Source: UBA1876 sp003446665 (lineage in GTDB: Bacteria; Synergistota; Synergistia; Synergistales; Thermovirgaceae). From it: DNA of 64,000 nt. Below, in pieces: positions 8,429 to 17,322 of the stretch (its first letter is position 1; each line of letters opens with the position of its first letter). The stretch covers positions 372,001 to 436,000 of the forward strand of contig CP159918.1 in assembly GCA_040616305.1 (NCBI GenBank), written 5' to 3'. Under the pieces are notes generated by a model. That model made no database searches. It had not been told where the DNA came from and saw only the letters and a list, made by a program, of their open reading frames with translations. Both the position numbers and the translations under genes were made by a program.

Positions 8429-9424
8429 ATGGGACGGGTCCTTTATTTGCTTTCTTCCGGAGAATTAAAGCGTAAAGACAATACGATCATTGTTGAAGGA
8501 GAGAAAGAAAGACGGGTTTTGCCGGTTGAAACAACGGACGAAATTCTTGTTTTCGGTGAAGTAAGCCTGAACAAGAAGTTCCTCGAATTTGCAACGCAGA
8601 CCGAATTGATATTGCACTTTTTCAACCACCATGGTTACTATGTAGGCTCCTTTTACCCAAGGGAACACCTGAATGCGGGGGCTGTGATAATTGCTCAGGC
8701 AAGTCATTATCTGGATCAAAGCAAACGATTGGATATTGCCGGTAGGATCGTATCGGGTGCGGTTTCGAACATGGAGAAAGTCGTAGCTTATTACGTTCGG
8801 CGCGAATCTCCCGAATTGGAAGCGATAAGAGAAAAGTTGCTTTCTTTCAATGAACAAATTGAGGCTTGTGCCGATGTAAGCGCACTCATGGGATTTGAAG
8901 GAAATGTACGCGAGGTTTACTATTCGTTTTTCGACAAAATTATTCCGGAAGATGTCTTTTCTTTTGAAAAGCGTACCCGCCGCCCGCCCATGAACCGGCT
9001 GAACGCGCTTATCAGTTTTCTCAACACCATGTGCTATATATTGGCGTTGTCACAGATTTACCGCACGCACCTTGATCCCAGGATAGGTTTCCTGCACGAA
9101 ACAAATTTCAGACGCTTCAGTTTAAACCTTGATTTGGCGGAAATATTCAAGCCAGTTCTTGTGGATCGCCTGATCCTTTCGCTAATAAACAAAAAGACCA
9201 TTCAAGCCAAACATTTTTCTGAAAAGGCTGAAGGCATATACCTTACCGAGAAAGGGAAAGAAGTGGTATTAAGGGCGTGGGAGGAAAGGCTTCAAAAAAC
9301 TATCGAACACCCACGGCTGAAAAGAAAAGTCAGTTACCGCGGGATAGTTCGTATGGAAGCTCATAAAATTGAAAAACACATTCTTGGCGACCAAATCTAT
9401 GAGCCGTTTCTTTCCAGGTGGTAA
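8429..9424 (+). CDS. cas1: Cas1, CRISPR integrase
   Basis: Cas1 is the metal-dependent integrase that inserts new spacers at the leader end of the array. The protein has about 331 residues with type I-B character. The likely metal ligands lie in FEGNVREVYY (Glu) and in FLHETNFRRFSLNLDLAE (His and Asp). I chose ATG 8429 (MGRVLYLLSSGELKRK) over an upstream in-frame ATG at 8387 that would overlap cas4, because Cas1 proteins begin at this point. Confidence 0.95.
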   Translation: MGRVLYLLSSGELKRKDNTIIVEGEKERRVLPVETTDEILVFGEVSLNKKFLEFATQTELILHFFNHHGYYVGSFYPREHLNAGAVIIAQASHYLDQSKRLDIAGRIVSGAVSNMEKVVAYYVRRESPELEAIREKLLSFNEQIEACADVSALMGFEGNVREVYYSFFDKIIPEDVFSFEKRTRRPPMNRLNALISFLNTMCYILALSQIYRTHLDPRIGFLHETNFRRFSLNLDLAEIFKPVLVDRLILSLINKKTIQAKHFSEKAEGIYLTEKGKEVVLRAWEERLQKTIEHPRLKRKVSYRGIVRMEAHKIEKHILGDQIYEPFLSRW

Positions 9425-9426
9425 AA

Positions 9427-9690
9427 ATGTTTGTCATAATGGTCTATGATGTAGGTGAAAAGCGCGTGGCGAAAATGCTCAAGACAGGGAGAAAATATCT
9501 GAACTGGGTACAGAATTCTGTTCTCGAAGGTCAGCTTTCGCCGGGTCTTTATGCGAAATTGAAATCTGAAGTTTCCAAAATACTGGATGAAAAAGAAGAC
9601 AGCGTGATCTTCTATACCTGGCGTACCGAACAATACACGAAAAGAGAGATATTGGGACTCGAAAGAGGTGCGATAGACTATTTTGTATAA
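9427..9690 (+). CDS. cas2: Cas2, CRISPR adaptation nuclease-fold subunit
   Basis: Cas2 bridges two Cas1 dimers in the integration complex. The protein has about 87 residues, beginning MFVIMVYDVGEKRVAKM with the conserved aspartate of the ferredoxin-like fold, and it ends with the usual short basic and hydrophobic tail. ATG 9427 directly follows the cas1 stop and has AGGTGG upstream; a GTG at 9418 is an alternative. It is the last cas gene, 170 bases before the first repeat. Confidence 0.95.
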   Translation: MFVIMVYDVGEKRVAKMLKTGRKYLNWVQNSVLEGQLSPGLYAKLKSEVSKILDEKEDSVIFYTWRTEQYTKREILGLERGAIDYFV

Positions 9691-9860
9691 AAGAATGTCG
9701 ACCTCCATTAGTGCAAAATACCCAGGCGGTCGACGGTGGCTCAAAATATCTCCTAAATTGTGTTCCCGCAATCAATTACAGGCGGTCGGAACCTTGAAAA
9801 CCGTATAAAGATAAACGAGTGAGACAAGGAAAAATCCGCTTTTTAAGGGCACCGAAACGG
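9691..9860 (+). promoter_or_regulatory. CRISPR leader
   Basis: These 170 bases lie between cas2 and the first repeat and hold no gene. They contain two copies of CAGGCGGTCG (9723-9732 and 9779-9788), an inverted GTCGACC/GGTCGAC pair (9697-9703 and 9728-9734), and a TATAAA (9804-9809) about 50 bases before the first repeat that could be the -10 of the array promoter. No good -35 is visible. The position next to cas2, with the conserved repeat variant adjacent, marks this as the leader side. Confidence 0.7.
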
Positions 9861-12800
9861 GTTTATGACCTTCCTAACAGGGATGGAAACCAGGCATTAC
9901 CAGGGCGGCTGTTGGACGAAAGCGAGTTTATGACCTTCCTAACAGGGATGGAAACGGAGGATATATCATGCCCTGCATGGGCGATATGGGAGTTTATGAC
10001 CTTCCTAACAGGGATGGAAACGTGGGGCGATGGGTAGATGGACAAGTAATGAGCGAGTTTATGACCTTCCTAACAGGGATGGAAACGTATCATGTTCTCA
10101 CCTCCCTCAATCTATGACAGCTAGTTTATGACCTTCCTAACAGGGATGGAAACGGGGTTCCGGCGGAAGAGCTTTTCGATGAGCGCGGGTTTATGACCTT
10201 CCTAACAGGGATGGAAACGGGGTGATATCTGATGAAAATTAAGCTGGCAGGTCGTTTATGACCTTCCTAACAGGGATGGAAACCTTGCTGGCCTATACGT
10301 CTAGCCTCTTCAATGTCTGAGTTTATGACCTTCCTAACAGGGATGGAAACGGCGTCGGCTCTACAAGATCGAGTTTTTCGAGGAATGTTTATGACCTTCC
10401 TAACAGGGATGGAAACACCGTGCAGTCAAACACGATCAAATCTATAGGAGCGTTTATGACCTTCCTAACAGGGATGGAAACCCCAAATTGCAATCAGCAA
10501 TTGAAAAAGCGACCAGCGCGTTTATGACCTTCCTAACAGGGATGGAAACTAGCCACAGCCGCAGCGATTGCTGGCGTGGTTAAGGTTTATGACCTTCCTA
10601 ACAGGGATGGAAACGCCAGCTCAAAGAGGATATTGACAGCCTGGCCAATGTTTATGACCTTCCTAACAGGGATGGAAACGAGATCCTTGGGATCGACGGC
10701 GGCTTCCTTGGCCTTGTTTATGACCTTCCTAACAGGGATGGAAACTCGATGGTGTGTGTTATGCCGGAGACCCGAACGTCGTTTATGACCTTCCTAACAG
10801 GGATGGAAACCTGGTCTTCGCAGCCGCTGTTTTACATCTTGCCAAGTTTATGACCTTCCTAACAGGGATGGAAACACGCTATAGGACATGCCGTTCTGTC
10901 GTCATAATCAAGTTTATGACCTTCCTAACAGGGATGGAAACAGTTTCGTTTCGGCCGTCATTACCGCGTCACAACTTGTTTATGACCTTCCTAACAGGGA
11001 TGGAAACCTCTGTCCGAAAATATGCAAGCGGCTCAAAACCACCGTTTATGACCTTCCTAACAGGGATGGAAACCCTCTTCAATCTCTCGCAATCGCATTC
11101 CTCGCCCCCCGTTTATGACCTTCCTAACAGGGATGGAAACCACGTTTTCCATGACTACGGCGTGATACTCCCGTGCATGTTTATGACCTTCCTAACAGGG
11201 ATGGAAACCGCTTTCGTGGGCTTCTCCAACGCCTGCATTGCATAGTTTATGACCTTCCTAACAGGGATGGAAACAGCAAAGAACGCGTCGAAGTCCCTAT
11301 ACTTGCTACTCGTTTATGACCTTCCTAACAGGGATGGAAACCCCTCCCATATATCCTGTCTCGCTTTTTCACCCATCGTTTATGACCTTCCTAACAGGGA
11401 TGGAAACGCGGAAAAAGTGGCCGTTGAATTCGCGAAAGGCGACGCGTTTATGACCTTCCTAACAGGGATGGAAACCATGAGTGATTCCATTGGGAAATTG
11501 GAGCAAATCTCCGTTTATGACCTTCCTAACAGGGATGGAAACCTGAAAAGATAGGTGAGGAAGCCATAGGGAACTTCCGTTTATGACCTTCCTAACAGGG
11601 ATGGAAACTCGAGCTCTTCTATGCCGGTTTGAAACATCGGCAAGGTTTATGACCTTCCTAACAGGGATGGAAACCCGTTCCCGCGAGGTACTCGTCCAAC
11701 ATGTGGAGCAGTTTATGACCTTCCTAACAGGGATGGAAACACGTCGTGCTTCTGGTAGACCAAAGCGGTTCTTTCGACGTTTATGACCTTCCTAACAGGG
11801 ATGGAAACCGTTTTCGGACATCATCCAATGTGACGGTAGCCTTGTTTATGACCTTCCTAACAGGGATGGAAACAATGCCGAACAAGAACCTGCATGAAGT
11901 TTGCGGGCACGTTTATGACCTTCCTAACAGGGATGGAAACAATGCCGAACAAGAACCTGCATGAAGTTTGCGGGCACGTTTATGACCTTCCTAACAGGGA
12001 TGGAAACCGCGATTTCGACGAGGTACGACGACCGGCTCCCGAGTTTATGACCTTCCTAACAGGGATGGAAACACAAATATCAGACCTATGTGGGGGAGTC
12101 TAAACGGGTTTATGACCTTCCTAACAGGGATGGAAACATGTATAGTGAAGGACGTTTTCTCCCTGGCATTTGCGTTTATGACCTTCCTAACAGGGATGGA
12201 AACGTTTTCTTGTCCAAGATGGCCCGCTCTCGGGGTGTGGTTTATGACCTTCCTAACAGGGATGGAAACTTTCACAGGTTTCGCACGACCTTTGGGGTAC
12301 GGATCAGTTTATGACCTTCCTAACAGGGATGGAAACAGATAGAGGACACGGAGCCAGCATCGGAGGGGTGCGCGTTTATGACCTTCCTAACAGGGATGGA
12401 AACACGCTATCATCGACGAGCTCATCGCCGCGGAGCAAGTTTATGACCTTCCTAACAGGGATGGAAACGGAAGCATACGAACGCACAAGGCAGAACGAAA
12501 CCAACGTTTATGACCTTCCTAACAGGGATGGAAACGTGCTCCCCTCAAGCTCGCTCAGTTTCTCCGCCGTGGTTCATGACCTTCCTAACAGGGATGGAAA
12601 CCATTTGGCAACCCTCCGCCCAGGCTGGTGAGCCGTGTTCATGACCTTCCTAACAGGGATGGAAACCTTTCAAGCTCTGCCTGTGCAGGGTCGTCCGGAT
12701 CGGTTCATGACCTTCCTAACAGGGATGGAAACTTTGTGTAGGGATCCCTAAGCACACGAGTTCCAAGGTTCATGACCTTCCTAACAGGGATGGAAACCTC

Positions 12801-13993
12801 ATTAATGCCCTGGCTTGTGCGCCTGGAACAAGGTTCATGACCTTCCTAACAGGGATGGAAACGTACGAAAACCGGGAGGAGGTCCTCATCGGAGACAAGG
12901 TTCATGACCTTCCTAACAGGGATGGAAACAAAGAACTCCAGAGCATGAATGGTCGCCTGTATGTGCGTTCATGACCTTCCTAACAGGGATGGAAACAGGG
13001 TCTTCGCCATTTCCTTTTGTCCTTCGGCCTGGTTCATGACCTTCCTAACAGGGATGGAAACCACCTTCTTTCGCGTCTTCACGCCAGGGGGTTCCGTGTT
13101 CATGACCTTCCTAACAGGGATGGAAACGCAAAAGATAGGCCCCTTCTCGCTTGTCTATTCGCGTTCATGACCTTCCTAACAGGGATGGAAACTTCATGAA
13201 CCGCCTTATCGTGCTCACACGAACCCTGGTTCATGACCTTCCTAACAGGGATGGAAACAAAGAACTCCAGAGCATGAATGGTCGCCTGTATGTGCGTTCA
13301 TGACCTTCCTAACAGGGATGGAAACTTTCGATGGGAAAACCATGTCCATTCTGAGTATGGGTTCATGACCTTCCTAACAGGGATGGAAACCATCCTGAAA
13401 GAATCCGACGATGAAAACAATGAAACGGTTCATGACCTTCCTAACAGGGATGGAAACATGAATCGCTTGAAGTCCTGTTGGGTTCGCGTGCCGGGTTCAT
13501 GACCTTCCTAACAGGGATGGAAACATTGGAGAACCCACAGCATCACCAGTCGCCGCTGATCGTTCATGACCTTCCTAACAGGGATGGAAACCACCTTCTT
13601 TCGCGTCTTCACGCCAGGGGGTTCCGTGTTCATGACCTTCCTAACAGGGATGGAAACGCAAAAGATAGGCCCCTTCTCGCTTGTCTATTCGCGTTCATGA
13701 CCTTCCTAACAGGGATGGAAACTTCATGAACCGCCTTATCGTGCTCACACGAACCCTGGTTCATGACCTTCCTAACAGGGATGGAAACCTCAACTCCTGA
13801 AGCGCTTCGTAAACGGCATCTTTCAACGTTCATGACCTTCCTAACAGGGATGGAAACACTTCTTCCCGATATATTACTTGTTCTTCCAAGAGATGGTTCA
13901 TGACCTTCCTAACAGGGATGGAAACTGCTTTACACAAGCTGCTCACTGCCACCTCCTTTCCTAGTTCATGACCTTCCTAACAGGGATGGAAAC
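9861..13993 (+). CRISPR. Type I-B CRISPR array, 63 repeats and 62 spacers
   Basis: By hand count there are 63 copies of a 30-base repeat (starting GTTTATGACC or GTTCATGACC, ending GGGATGGAAAC) and 62 spacers of 35-39 bases. Repeats 1-41 (9861-12535) carry T at position 4 and repeats 42-63 (12572-13993) carry C; I saw no other variation. The last eight bases, ATGGAAAC, fit the 5' handle left by Cas6, so transcription runs on the plus strand away from cas2. Spacer 31 equals spacer 32, spacer 47 equals 52, and spacers 49-51 equal 57-59. Open frames through this region (repeated MTFLTGMET or VYDLPNRDGN) are repeat artefacts, not genes. Confidence 0.99.
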
Positions 13994-14009
13994 CTAATTC
14001 CCCTCGTAT

Positions 14010-14177
14010 CTATTGATGGCCGCGATGGCGATTCAATCGAACCGAGGGAACGGACTGCAGGATGTATTTCCGTACGGTCTTGCGATCTTTCCCGTAGTCT
14101 CTGGCTATCGTGCTGATTGTCTTCCCTTTTGCGTAGTAGGCCTCTCTGATATCATTGATCTCGGTCATTGTGAGCAT
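14010..14177 (-). pseudogene. IS21-family transposase IstA, N-terminal remnant
   Basis: On the minus strand a 55-codon frame starts MLTMTEINDIREAYYAKGK and continues TISTIARDYGKDRKTVRKY, which is the N-terminal helix-turn-helix of IS21-type IstA. A full IstA is several hundred residues, so only the first tenth remains; the frame ends 17 bases from the last CRISPR repeat. A GGAGGAACAGGAGG ribosome-binding region precedes the ATG at 14177. The element was evidently deleted at the distal end of the array. Confidence 0.7.
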
Positions 14178-14305
14178 CCTCCTGTTCCTCCCCTTTTAGA
14201 TCTGTCCCGAACTAAAAGGTATGAGGTCTCGGTCATGCTTGCAATGACCTTTCCCATTTCCAGGGATTACCCGGTTTCAAGAGGGGCGATTCTGCGTTTT
14301 CACTA

Positions 14306-14333
14306 TTGCCCGTTTTTAGTCTGCAATAAACAT
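14306..14333. repeat. Dispersed repeat, copy 1 (partner at 16023-16049)
   Basis: A 28-base sequence (beginning TTGCCCGTTTTTAGTCTGCA and ending ATAAACAT) recurs in the same orientation at 16023-16049 with a single T missing. The two copies bracket the scar region with the HicBA and MazEF pairs and the IS3 fragment. They are probably the remains of identical insertion-sequence ends. Confidence 0.6.
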
Positions 14334-14350
14334 TAGAGGTATTCAGCCGG

Positions 14351-14372
14351 AAAATTCAAGATTAAAGATCCG
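14351..14372. repeat. 22-bp direct repeat, copy 1 (upstream of hicB)
   Basis: AAAATTCAAGATTAAAGATC followed by CG. It recurs with two mismatches at 14930-14951, so the pair flanks the hicBA operon. They may mark the boundaries of a mobile cassette or be copies of a genome-wide short repeat. Confidence 0.5.
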
Positions 14373-14452
14373 CCCCCCCATTCAAAAAAGTGATATACCG
14401 CTGTTACCGGGAATGTAATTTTATTCTATAATTATCAATGAGGTGAACATAA

Positions 14453-14701
14453 ATGTCCGTATTGACCGCTTTCGTGGAAACAGCTATGCATGAGGCGAAG
14501 TATAAAATGCTTGAGGATGGCACGTTTTTTGGGGAAATTCCTTCTTGCCCCGGAGTGTGGGCAAACGAAAAAACTTTGGAAGTGTGCCGAGACGTACTGA
14601 GGGAAGTCCTTGAAGAATGGCTGATCTTAAAGCTTCGAGACGGAGATCTTCTTCCTAAAATTGGCGGAATCGACCTTAACACAATAGCGGCTGAAGCATG
14701 A
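14453..14701 (+). CDS. hicB: HicB-type antitoxin
   Basis: HicB neutralises the HicA mRNA interferase and usually represses its own operon. This 82-residue protein has the degenerate RNase H-like core of the family (EDGTFFGEIPSCPGVWANEK, then LREVLEEWLILKLRDGD). No clear C-terminal DNA-binding domain is present, so it resembles the short UPF0150-like HicB forms. It overlaps hicA by 4 bases (ATGA). In this pair the antitoxin comes first. The ATG at 14453 follows GAGGTGAACATAA. Confidence 0.85.
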   Translation: MSVLTAFVETAMHEAKYKMLEDGTFFGEIPSCPGVWANEKTLEVCRDVLREVLEEWLILKLRDGDLLPKIGGIDLNTIAAEA

Positions 14702-14910
14702 ACCCTATAAGCAGGCGTGAACTGATCAAACGTTTGAAAACATTAGGTTTTACCGGTCCATATTCCGGTGGACGTCATTCGTTTATGAGGCGAGATACGT
14801 TGAAGTTAAGGGTACCAAATCCTCACGTTGGAGACATCAGTACTTCACTGCTTAAAGAGATTTTAAGACAGGCAGGAATCTCTGAAGATGAATGGAATAA
14901 TACGAAATAA
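14698..14910 (+). CDS. hicA: HicA-type mRNA interferase toxin
   Basis: HicA is a small double-stranded-RNA-binding-fold ribonuclease that cleaves mRNA when not bound by HicB. The 70-residue protein carries the catalytic histidine in SGGRHSFMRR and the family ending of HVGDISTSLLKEILRQAGIS. It is translationally coupled to hicB. The module lies between transposon remnants just beyond the CRISPR array, a typical accessory location. Confidence 0.87.
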   Translation: MNPISRRELIKRLKTLGFTGPYSGGRHSFMRRDTLKLRVPNPHVGDISTSLLKEILRQAGISEDEWNNTK

Positions 14911-14929
14911 GATTAACCTGCTATAAATT

Positions 14930-14951
14930 AAAATTCAAGACTAAAGATGCG
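14930..14951. repeat. 22-bp direct repeat, copy 2 (downstream of hicA)
   Basis: Second copy of the repeat at 14351-14372, differing at two positions (T to C and C to G). It begins 20 bases after the hicA stop codon. Confidence 0.5.
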
Positions 14952-14971
14952 ACAGCAAATTTGATGTAATG

Positions 14972-15030
14972 GCATGTTGGCAAACAAAAGACCTTAGAAA
15001 TGTATCGCGTTCAAGTCGTAAAATCTCGGC
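14972..15030 (+). pseudogene. Possible hicB fragment
   Basis: The stretch TTGGCAAACAAAAGACC and the following codons resemble part of hicB (14556-14600). It reads LANK, then after a one-base shift KTLEMYRVQV, compared with WANEKTLEVCRDVL in the intact gene. It has a frameshift and no start, so it would be a decayed second copy. The match is short and judged by eye. Confidence 0.35.
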
Positions 15031-15060
15031 TGCACAGGGGTAGGTCTTATCCCAATATTT

Positions 15061-15423
15061 TTAACTTAGCAAGGCTAAAAGTTTCGATATGACTTCGTTA
15101 ACGAAATTATCATCGGCCTGTTCAATGAATCTGGCATTTCGAGCCCACCAATCTATGTTTCGAATGGCATCTGCAAGAACAACTCCGCTCGTTTTCATGG
15201 AGTATTTCTCACAATCTACCTCAAAAGGATAACCCTTCTTTTGACTTGTGAATGGGACAACGAGGCACATCCCTGAACGAATATTATATTCGTAAGGAGA
15301 AAGAACAAGGACAGGACGAGGGCTTCCTCCTTGCTCGTGGCCCTTTATTACAGGTTTCAAATCTATGATTACAATATCGCCACGGTCCGGAAAACGGCTC
15401 TTACCACCATTCTTTTCCCTCAT
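15061..15423 (-). CDS. mazF: MazF/PemK-type mRNA interferase toxin
   Basis: MazF toxins cut single-stranded mRNA at short sequences. The 120-residue protein has the SH3-like PemK core: RGDIVIIDLKP (after an N-terminal FPD), SPRPVLVLSPYEYN with the conserved Arg-Pro-x-Leu-Val pattern, CLVVPFTSQ, and VVLADAIRNIDW. It is encoded after mazE on the minus strand with a 23-base overlap, the usual antitoxin-first order. Confidence 0.9.
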   Translation of the reverse strand: MREKNGGKSRFPDRGDIVIIDLKPVIKGHEQGGSPRPVLVLSPYEYNIRSGMCLVVPFTSQKKGYPFEVDCEKYSMKTSGVVLADAIRNIDWWARNARFIEQADDNFVNEVISKLLALLS

Positions 15424-15643
15424 CGTTGCCCCAATCCGTTTCTCCGGGCCTGTTTTCCTCGGTTATTTTGGATACCAAATCGTTTAAGCAATATTTATGA
15501 GCGGGATAAAGCACGATGCGATCATTCTCAAGTGAAACATTAACGGCAAACCCCGGTTTTAGATCCAGCGCATCCACTACATATTTGGGCAGTCGTATTC
15601 CAACACTATTGCCCCATTTTGAGAGTCGAACTGAAGAAGTCAT
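15401..15643 (-). CDS. mazE: MazE-type antitoxin (AbrB/SpoVT fold)
   Basis: MazE binds MazF and represses the operon. The 80-residue protein starts with the swapped-hairpin AbrB-type DNA-binding segment (SSVRLSKWGNSVGIRLPKYV) and ends in an acidic, disordered tail that would wrap MazF. GAGGTG lies 5 bases before the ATG at 15643, and a strong palindrome sits just upstream. Confidence 0.88.
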   Translation of the reverse strand: MTSSVRLSKWGNSVGIRLPKYVVDALDLKPGFAVNVSLENDRIVLYPAHKYCLNDLVSKITEENRPGETDWGNDEGKEWW

Positions 15644-15653
15644 CTTAACACCT

Positions 15654-15688
15654 CATATATATGATACACATAGTATATCATATATATG
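15654..15688 (-). promoter_or_regulatory. Palindromic operator/promoter of mazEF
   Basis: A perfect inverted repeat with 13-bp arms (15654-15666 and 15676-15688, CATATATATGATA) surrounds a TATACT -10-like hexamer read on the minus strand, 11 bases before the mazE ATG. AbrB-fold antitoxins bind such palindromes, so autoregulation by MazE or the MazEF complex is likely. Confidence 0.6.
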
Positions 15689-15711
15689 TTGGATTTATTG
15701 CGAATGTCCAT

Positions 15712-15795
15712 CTAAAACTGAGCCACGTGCTCATCAAAAGTGAGCCACCCGTGCTCACATAAAACTGAGCCATGTGCTCATTTAAATTGAGCCAC
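15712..15795. repeat. Imperfect 22-24 bp tandem repeats, IS-end-like
   Basis: Three full copies and one partial copy of a unit resembling TAAAACTGAGCCACGTGCTC lie head to tail. Multiple short terminal repeats of the form GTGGCTCAGTTTTA are typical of IS21-type element ends, so this is probably the far end of the IS21 copy whose IstA start survives at 14010-14177, or of a relative. Confidence 0.5.
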
Positions 15796-15819
15796 TTTCT
15801 TTTGCCTTCCGGCGGCTCA

Positions 15820-15993
15820 AAACAGCTCAAAAACGAGATGTTCTACAACAGGAAGTGGTTTGGGGTCAGCATTGCCGAGTTTATGGAGATACTGAACAGG
15901 TATTTGCACTGGTACAACGAGCAGAGGATCAAGATGTCCCTGGGTGCAATGAGTCCGTTGGAACATCGGAGAAGCTTGAATTTGGCCGTGTAA
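15820..15993 (+). pseudogene. IS3-family transposase OrfB, C-terminal remnant
   Basis: About 57 codons encode the end of an IS3-type integrase: LKNEMFYNRKW, then YLHWYNEQRIKMSLGAMSP, containing the last part of the DDE domain. The upstream two-thirds is missing and is replaced by the IS21-like repeats. The C terminus (HRRSLNLAV) appears natural. Confidence 0.75.
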
Positions 15994-16433
15994 ACAGTCC
16001 AAGAAAATGTCCGCACACCCTGTTGCCCGTTTTAGTCTGCAATAAACATCTCCCTGGGCGGAGAGGAATACCTGATAAGGACGAAGACGCCTGGTTTGGC
16101 CAACAGGATTCTCCGCCTGTTGGGAATAAGGGCTCCCCGAAACGCGACACCGGCAACGGATTTCACCCTGCCTCAAGCCGAATAGTCCCTTCGTAGTGGC
16201 AAAATGCGAGTTCCCGAAAACTAAAATCCCATAACCATGCGGTTTTTCAAATCCAAACTGACAAAGTCAGGAACTACGCTTATATGCAATAACCTTTGGT
16301 GCCGTGAGGTGTTGGAGTAACGTCCAACCTGCCGGTGGGTAAGATGTGGGCTAAACTGTAGTGATTTAAAGGCGTACCGCCAAAATCAGCGATACGCCTT
16401 CCGGTTGATTTATGTAAATGAGACAGGGATGCC
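15994..16433. other. Intergenic region with repeat scar and hairpin
   Basis: No gene is recognisable in these 440 bases. It contains the second copy of the 27-28 bp repeat (16023-16049) and a hairpin with 8-bp arms (AAGGCGTA 16369-16376, TACGCCTT 16393-16400), placed to act as a weak terminator for the minus-strand flavoprotein gene. The rest looks like decayed insertion-sequence DNA. Confidence 0.4.
16023..16049. repeat. Dispersed repeat, copy 2 (partner at 14306-14333)
   Basis: The same sequence as 14306-14333 less one T, in the same orientation, just after the IS3 remnant. Confidence 0.6.
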
Positions 16434-17096
16434 TTAGAGCCAGCCCTTTTGCTGCCAGTAGTCGTGTTCTCCTTTCCATTCGTCCTTCCTTGACGAAATG
16501 ACGGGCTTGAAGAAGGCTTTCCTTTTTTCCATCAGGGCGAGCTGGTCGGGGTACGTTTTTTGCTCTTTAACCGCCCTTGCAAGTTTTTCGCCCAGCGCCC
16601 AGGCTTTTTTACTTGCCTCCTGGATGCTGGACATGGAGGCTGAGACGCCGCATACGTACTGTGCGCCGCAGCTTACGAGGTACTCTTTCAGGTATTCGGG
16701 GACCATTTCGTGGGGGCCGCCGCCAGATGTGGCGAAGGCGGCGCCGTATTTACCCCTCAGCATCTGGCAGTGGACGAAGGGGCTCGATCGGTCCAGAAGA
16801 ACCTTCAACTGAGCCGTCACCTGGTTTATGTAAACCGGCGAGGCAAGGATTATTGTATCGGCGTTAAGCATCTTTTCGAGAACTTCTCCGATGTCGTCTT
16901 TGACAGGGCAAGCCAGCAGTTTTCTGTGACAGGCACCGCAGCCTGTGCAGAATTTAATTTGAAGGTCGCCCAGATGGATCTGCTCGACTGAAATATCTGG
17001 TTCCGTTTCAGTCGCGCCGGCAATAGCTTCTTCGACAAGCCTCAGCGTGTTGCTGGATTTTCCTCTCGGGCTGCCCGAGATACAAAGTAACTTCAT
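16434..17096 (-). CDS. Flavodoxin-fold NAD(P)H-dependent oxidoreductase (iron-sulfur flavoprotein-like)
   Basis: The 220-residue cytoplasmic protein has a flavodoxin fold: the FMN-phosphate loop GSPRGKSSNT at the N terminus and ASPVYINQVTAQLK in the middle. A cysteine cluster, CTGCGACHRKLLACPVKDD, follows the first third and resembles the compact Fe-S motif of iron-sulfur flavoproteins. Such proteins reduce flavins, quinones or other electron acceptors; the substrate is unknown. I chose ATG 17096 (MKLLCISGSP, AGGGAG upstream) over an upstream in-frame start at 17204 that adds 36 non-conserved residues. Confidence 0.8.
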   Translation of the reverse strand: MKLLCISGSPRGKSSNTLRLVEEAIAGATETEPDISVEQIHLGDLQIKFCTGCGACHRKLLACPVKDDIGEVLEKMLNADTIILASPVYINQVTAQLKVLLDRSSPFVHCQMLRGKYGAAFATSGGGPHEMVPEYLKEYLVSCGAQYVCGVSASMSSIQEASKKAWALGEKLARAVKEQKTYPDQLALMEKRKAFFKPVISSRKDEWKGEHDYWQQKGWL

Positions 17097-17322
17097 GGAT
17101 TTCCATCTCCCTTGCTGCAAACTCCGCCCCGGTTTTACCGGTAATGTTTTTTCGTCCTGAGGCGACAAATCGAAATGATACGCCCCGGCAGGCAACGTTG
17201 TCAAAAAAGGACTGTTTCAGATGTCCGGTTTCAAGGCGCGCGAATAAAACCAAAACTATTGTGTTAAACTGGTACCGGGATTTTAAAAGGATTATATCAA
17301 GCGTTGAGGGAGGCAGAATAAC

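Noticed and set aside
9863..13833. Many open frames rich in MTFLTGMET, VYDLPNRDGN or SIPVRKV repeats
   Set aside because: They are translations of the CRISPR repeat in different frames; the DNA is an array of 63 repeats and 62 spacers.
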